Origin: an uncultured Eubacteriales bacterium
GTDB taxonomy: Bacteria; Bacillota; Clostridia; Christensenellales; Borkfalkiaceae
Direction: 5' to 3'
Assembly: GCA_900548285.1 (NCBI GenBank)
Contig: URKE01000015.1
Location: forward strand, 1 to 39,798
DNA length: 39,798 nucleotides
Part shown: positions 38,695 to 39,798 of the stretch, one piece after another
Layout of the letters: each line of letters begins with the position of its first letter
How positions within the stretch are numbered: position 1 is the first letter of the stretch
Program-made: the position numbers and the translations under genes
Notes under the pieces: model-generated
What the model was told of the DNA's origin: nothing
Database searches by the model: none
The model's input: the letters and a program-made list of their open reading frames with translations, nothing else

Positions 38695-39756
38695 ATGAGC
38701 GTCATTATTCTGACGGGAGGCGGAACGGCGGGGCATTGCATACCCTGTTTCGCGCTTTTACCCGACCTTAAAAAATCGTTCGACGAGATTTATTACGTCG
38801 GCGATAAAGATAAAATCGAAAGCAAACTCGCCGAAAAACACGGCGTAACGTTTTTTTACGCGCCGACCGTGAAACTCGAACGAAGATTAACGCCGAAAAA
38901 CGCGCTGATCCCGATAAAACTTTTAAAGGCGATTGCCGCCGCAAAAGGGATTTTGAAAAATCTGAAACCCGACGTCGTTTTTTCAAAGGGCGGCTACGTC
39001 GCCCTGCCCGTGGTAATCGCGGCGCATAAACTCGGGATACCCGTTGTTTCGCACGAATCCGACTTATCGATAGGGCTTGCGAATAAAATCGCTTTGAGAT
39101 ATTCCGCAAAACTTCTCACGGGTTTTCCGCCGACTGCGGAAAACATAGCGAAAGCGGAATATACCGGGATTCCGCTCGACAAAAATCTGTTCAAGCCGAG
39201 AGAAAAAGGCAGATTGTTCAAAAAATACGGATTCGACGATAAAAAACGAACTATTCTGATAACGGGCGGAAGTCAGGGAAGCGCGGCAATCAACAACTCG
39301 ACCGAAGGTTGTATTGAAAATCTCGCCGAAAAATACAACGTTTTGTGGCTCGCCGGAAAGGGGAAATCAAGCCACGTTAAAATCAAAAACGTATACTGCG
39401 CGGAATTTTGCGAGAATATGGGCGAGGCTTACGCCATAGCGGACGTATGCGTTTCGCGCGCGGGGGCAAACACGTTATTCGAACTCATCGCGCTCGGTAT
39501 CCCGACGCTCGCTATCCCCCTGCCGAAAGGAAATTCCCGCGGAGATCAGGTGGAAAATGCCGCGTATTTCAAGAAAAAAGGAATAATTTCCGTACTAACC
39601 GAAGATAAACTCACGCCCGAATCGCTCGAATATTCGATAGGCAGACTTTTTGAAAATGGGAAAAGTTATACAGCCGCGTGCAAAAAACTCGATTTGCGTT
39701 CCGCAAACGAGCGGGTTTTATCTTATTTGAGTAAATATGCCCGTCATACAAAATAA
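38695..39756 (+). CDS. murG: UDP-GlcNAc:undecaprenyl-PP-MurNAc-pentapeptide N-acetylglucosaminyltransferase
   Basis: MurG converts lipid I to lipid II at the inner membrane face. The N-terminal glycine-rich loop GGGTAGHCIPC (8-18), the acceptor-side segment SKGGYVALPVVIAA and the second loop TGGSQGSAAIN are present. The UDP-GlcNAc-binding block SRAGANTLFELIALGIPTLA is also conserved. The length of 353 is standard. AGGA lies about 9 bases before the ATG. It is divergent from glpK and not linked to ftsW or mur ligases, so it forms its own unit. A TATAAT at 38645-38650 may be its promoter. Confidence 0.96.
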   Translation: MSVIILTGGGTAGHCIPCFALLPDLKKSFDEIYYVGDKDKIESKLAEKHGVTFFYAPTVKLERRLTPKNALIPIKLLKAIAAAKGILKNLKPDVVFSKGGYVALPVVIAAHKLGIPVVSHESDLSIGLANKIALRYSAKLLTGFPPTAENIAKAEYTGIPLDKNLFKPREKGRLFKKYGFDDKKRTILITGGSQGSAAINNSTEGCIENLAEKYNVLWLAGKGKSSHVKIKNVYCAEFCENMGEAYAIADVCVSRAGANTLFELIALGIPTLAIPLPKGNSRGDQVENAAYFKKKGIISVLTEDKLTPESLEYSIGRLFENGKSYTAACKKLDLRSANERVLSYLSKYARHTK

Positions 39757-39780
39757 ATGTCCGACAATAAAAACGCGCGG

Positions 39781-39798
39781 TCGCCCGAAAATTTCGGG
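39781..39798 (+). terminator. Probable terminator of murG, cut by the window edge
   Basis: CCCGAAA (39784-39790) and TTTCGGG (39792-39798) are inverted repeats 28 bases beyond the stop. The expected T-tract is outside the window. Confidence 0.5.

Overview
The window looks like chromosomal DNA of a Bacillota (Firmicutes) bacterium, most likely an uncultured Clostridia-type lineage. The reasons are HPr kinase/phosphorylase (hprK), WhiA, a ComFC-like protein, an ABC-F protein, strong AGGAGG-type ribosome binding sites next to consensus sigma-A promoters, and lipoprotein signals of Gram-positive type. Base composition appears moderate; I did not compute it. No tRNA or rRNA gene, CRISPR array, integrase, transposase or phage structural gene was seen, so this is a core-genome segment with small mobile or repetitive elements between genes.

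Layout. 1-2000: tail of rpmB, a DNA-repair alkyltransferase, a membrane-anchored XRE regulator, and a small divergent pair (unknown 76-residue protein / 67-residue XRE repressor) sharing paired operators. 2061-7875, minus strand: a very acidic repeat protein, trpS, whiA, a PHP phosphoesterase and murB. 7911-11812, minus: an orphan solute-binding-like protein, a GH78-like glycosidase and a metallophosphoesterase. 11949-13837, plus: an unusual ferritin-like protein and rplI. 13924-16198, minus: a tight operon of a DUF1538 membrane protein and two PII-like proteins. 16199-17003: about 800 bases without a gene, holding a 301-bp inverted-repeat element, a 71-bp shortened relative, the secA terminator and a short tandem array. 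17004-25235, minus: secA, comFC, galE, an ABC-F ATPase and a lipoprotein. 25454-31840: mixed small genes (unknown basic protein, FTR-like Cys protein, HAD phosphatase, membrane protein, a cytidylate-kinase-like gene interrupted by an amber codon, COG2426 membrane protein, TtcA-like PP-loop enzyme, unknown protein). 31926-38554, minus: glpK, lipase, cca, uvrC and hprK, with overlapping stop/start codons at three of the four junctions. 38695-39756, plus: murG.

How the genes connect. Peptidoglycan synthesis (murB, murG), protein export (secA), translation and tRNA maturation (trpS, rplI, rpmB, cca, ttcA-like) and carbon control (hprK, glpK, galE, whiA) dominate. The lipase-glpK pair suggests use of glycerol released from acylglycerols. 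The DUF1538/PII cluster has the layout of a transporter with dedicated PII-type regulators.

Features that do not fit routine annotation: (i) short tandem arrays at the 3' ends of five transcription units, two of them built from copies of the gene's own last codons and stop; (ii) a 16-bp word present in four perfect and at least five near-perfect copies, both inside and between unrelated genes; (iii) a family of GTAC-containing inverted-repeat elements; (iv) consensus promoters placed so that the mRNA should begin at the start codon (leaderless); (v) a kinase-like gene with a single in-frame TAG.
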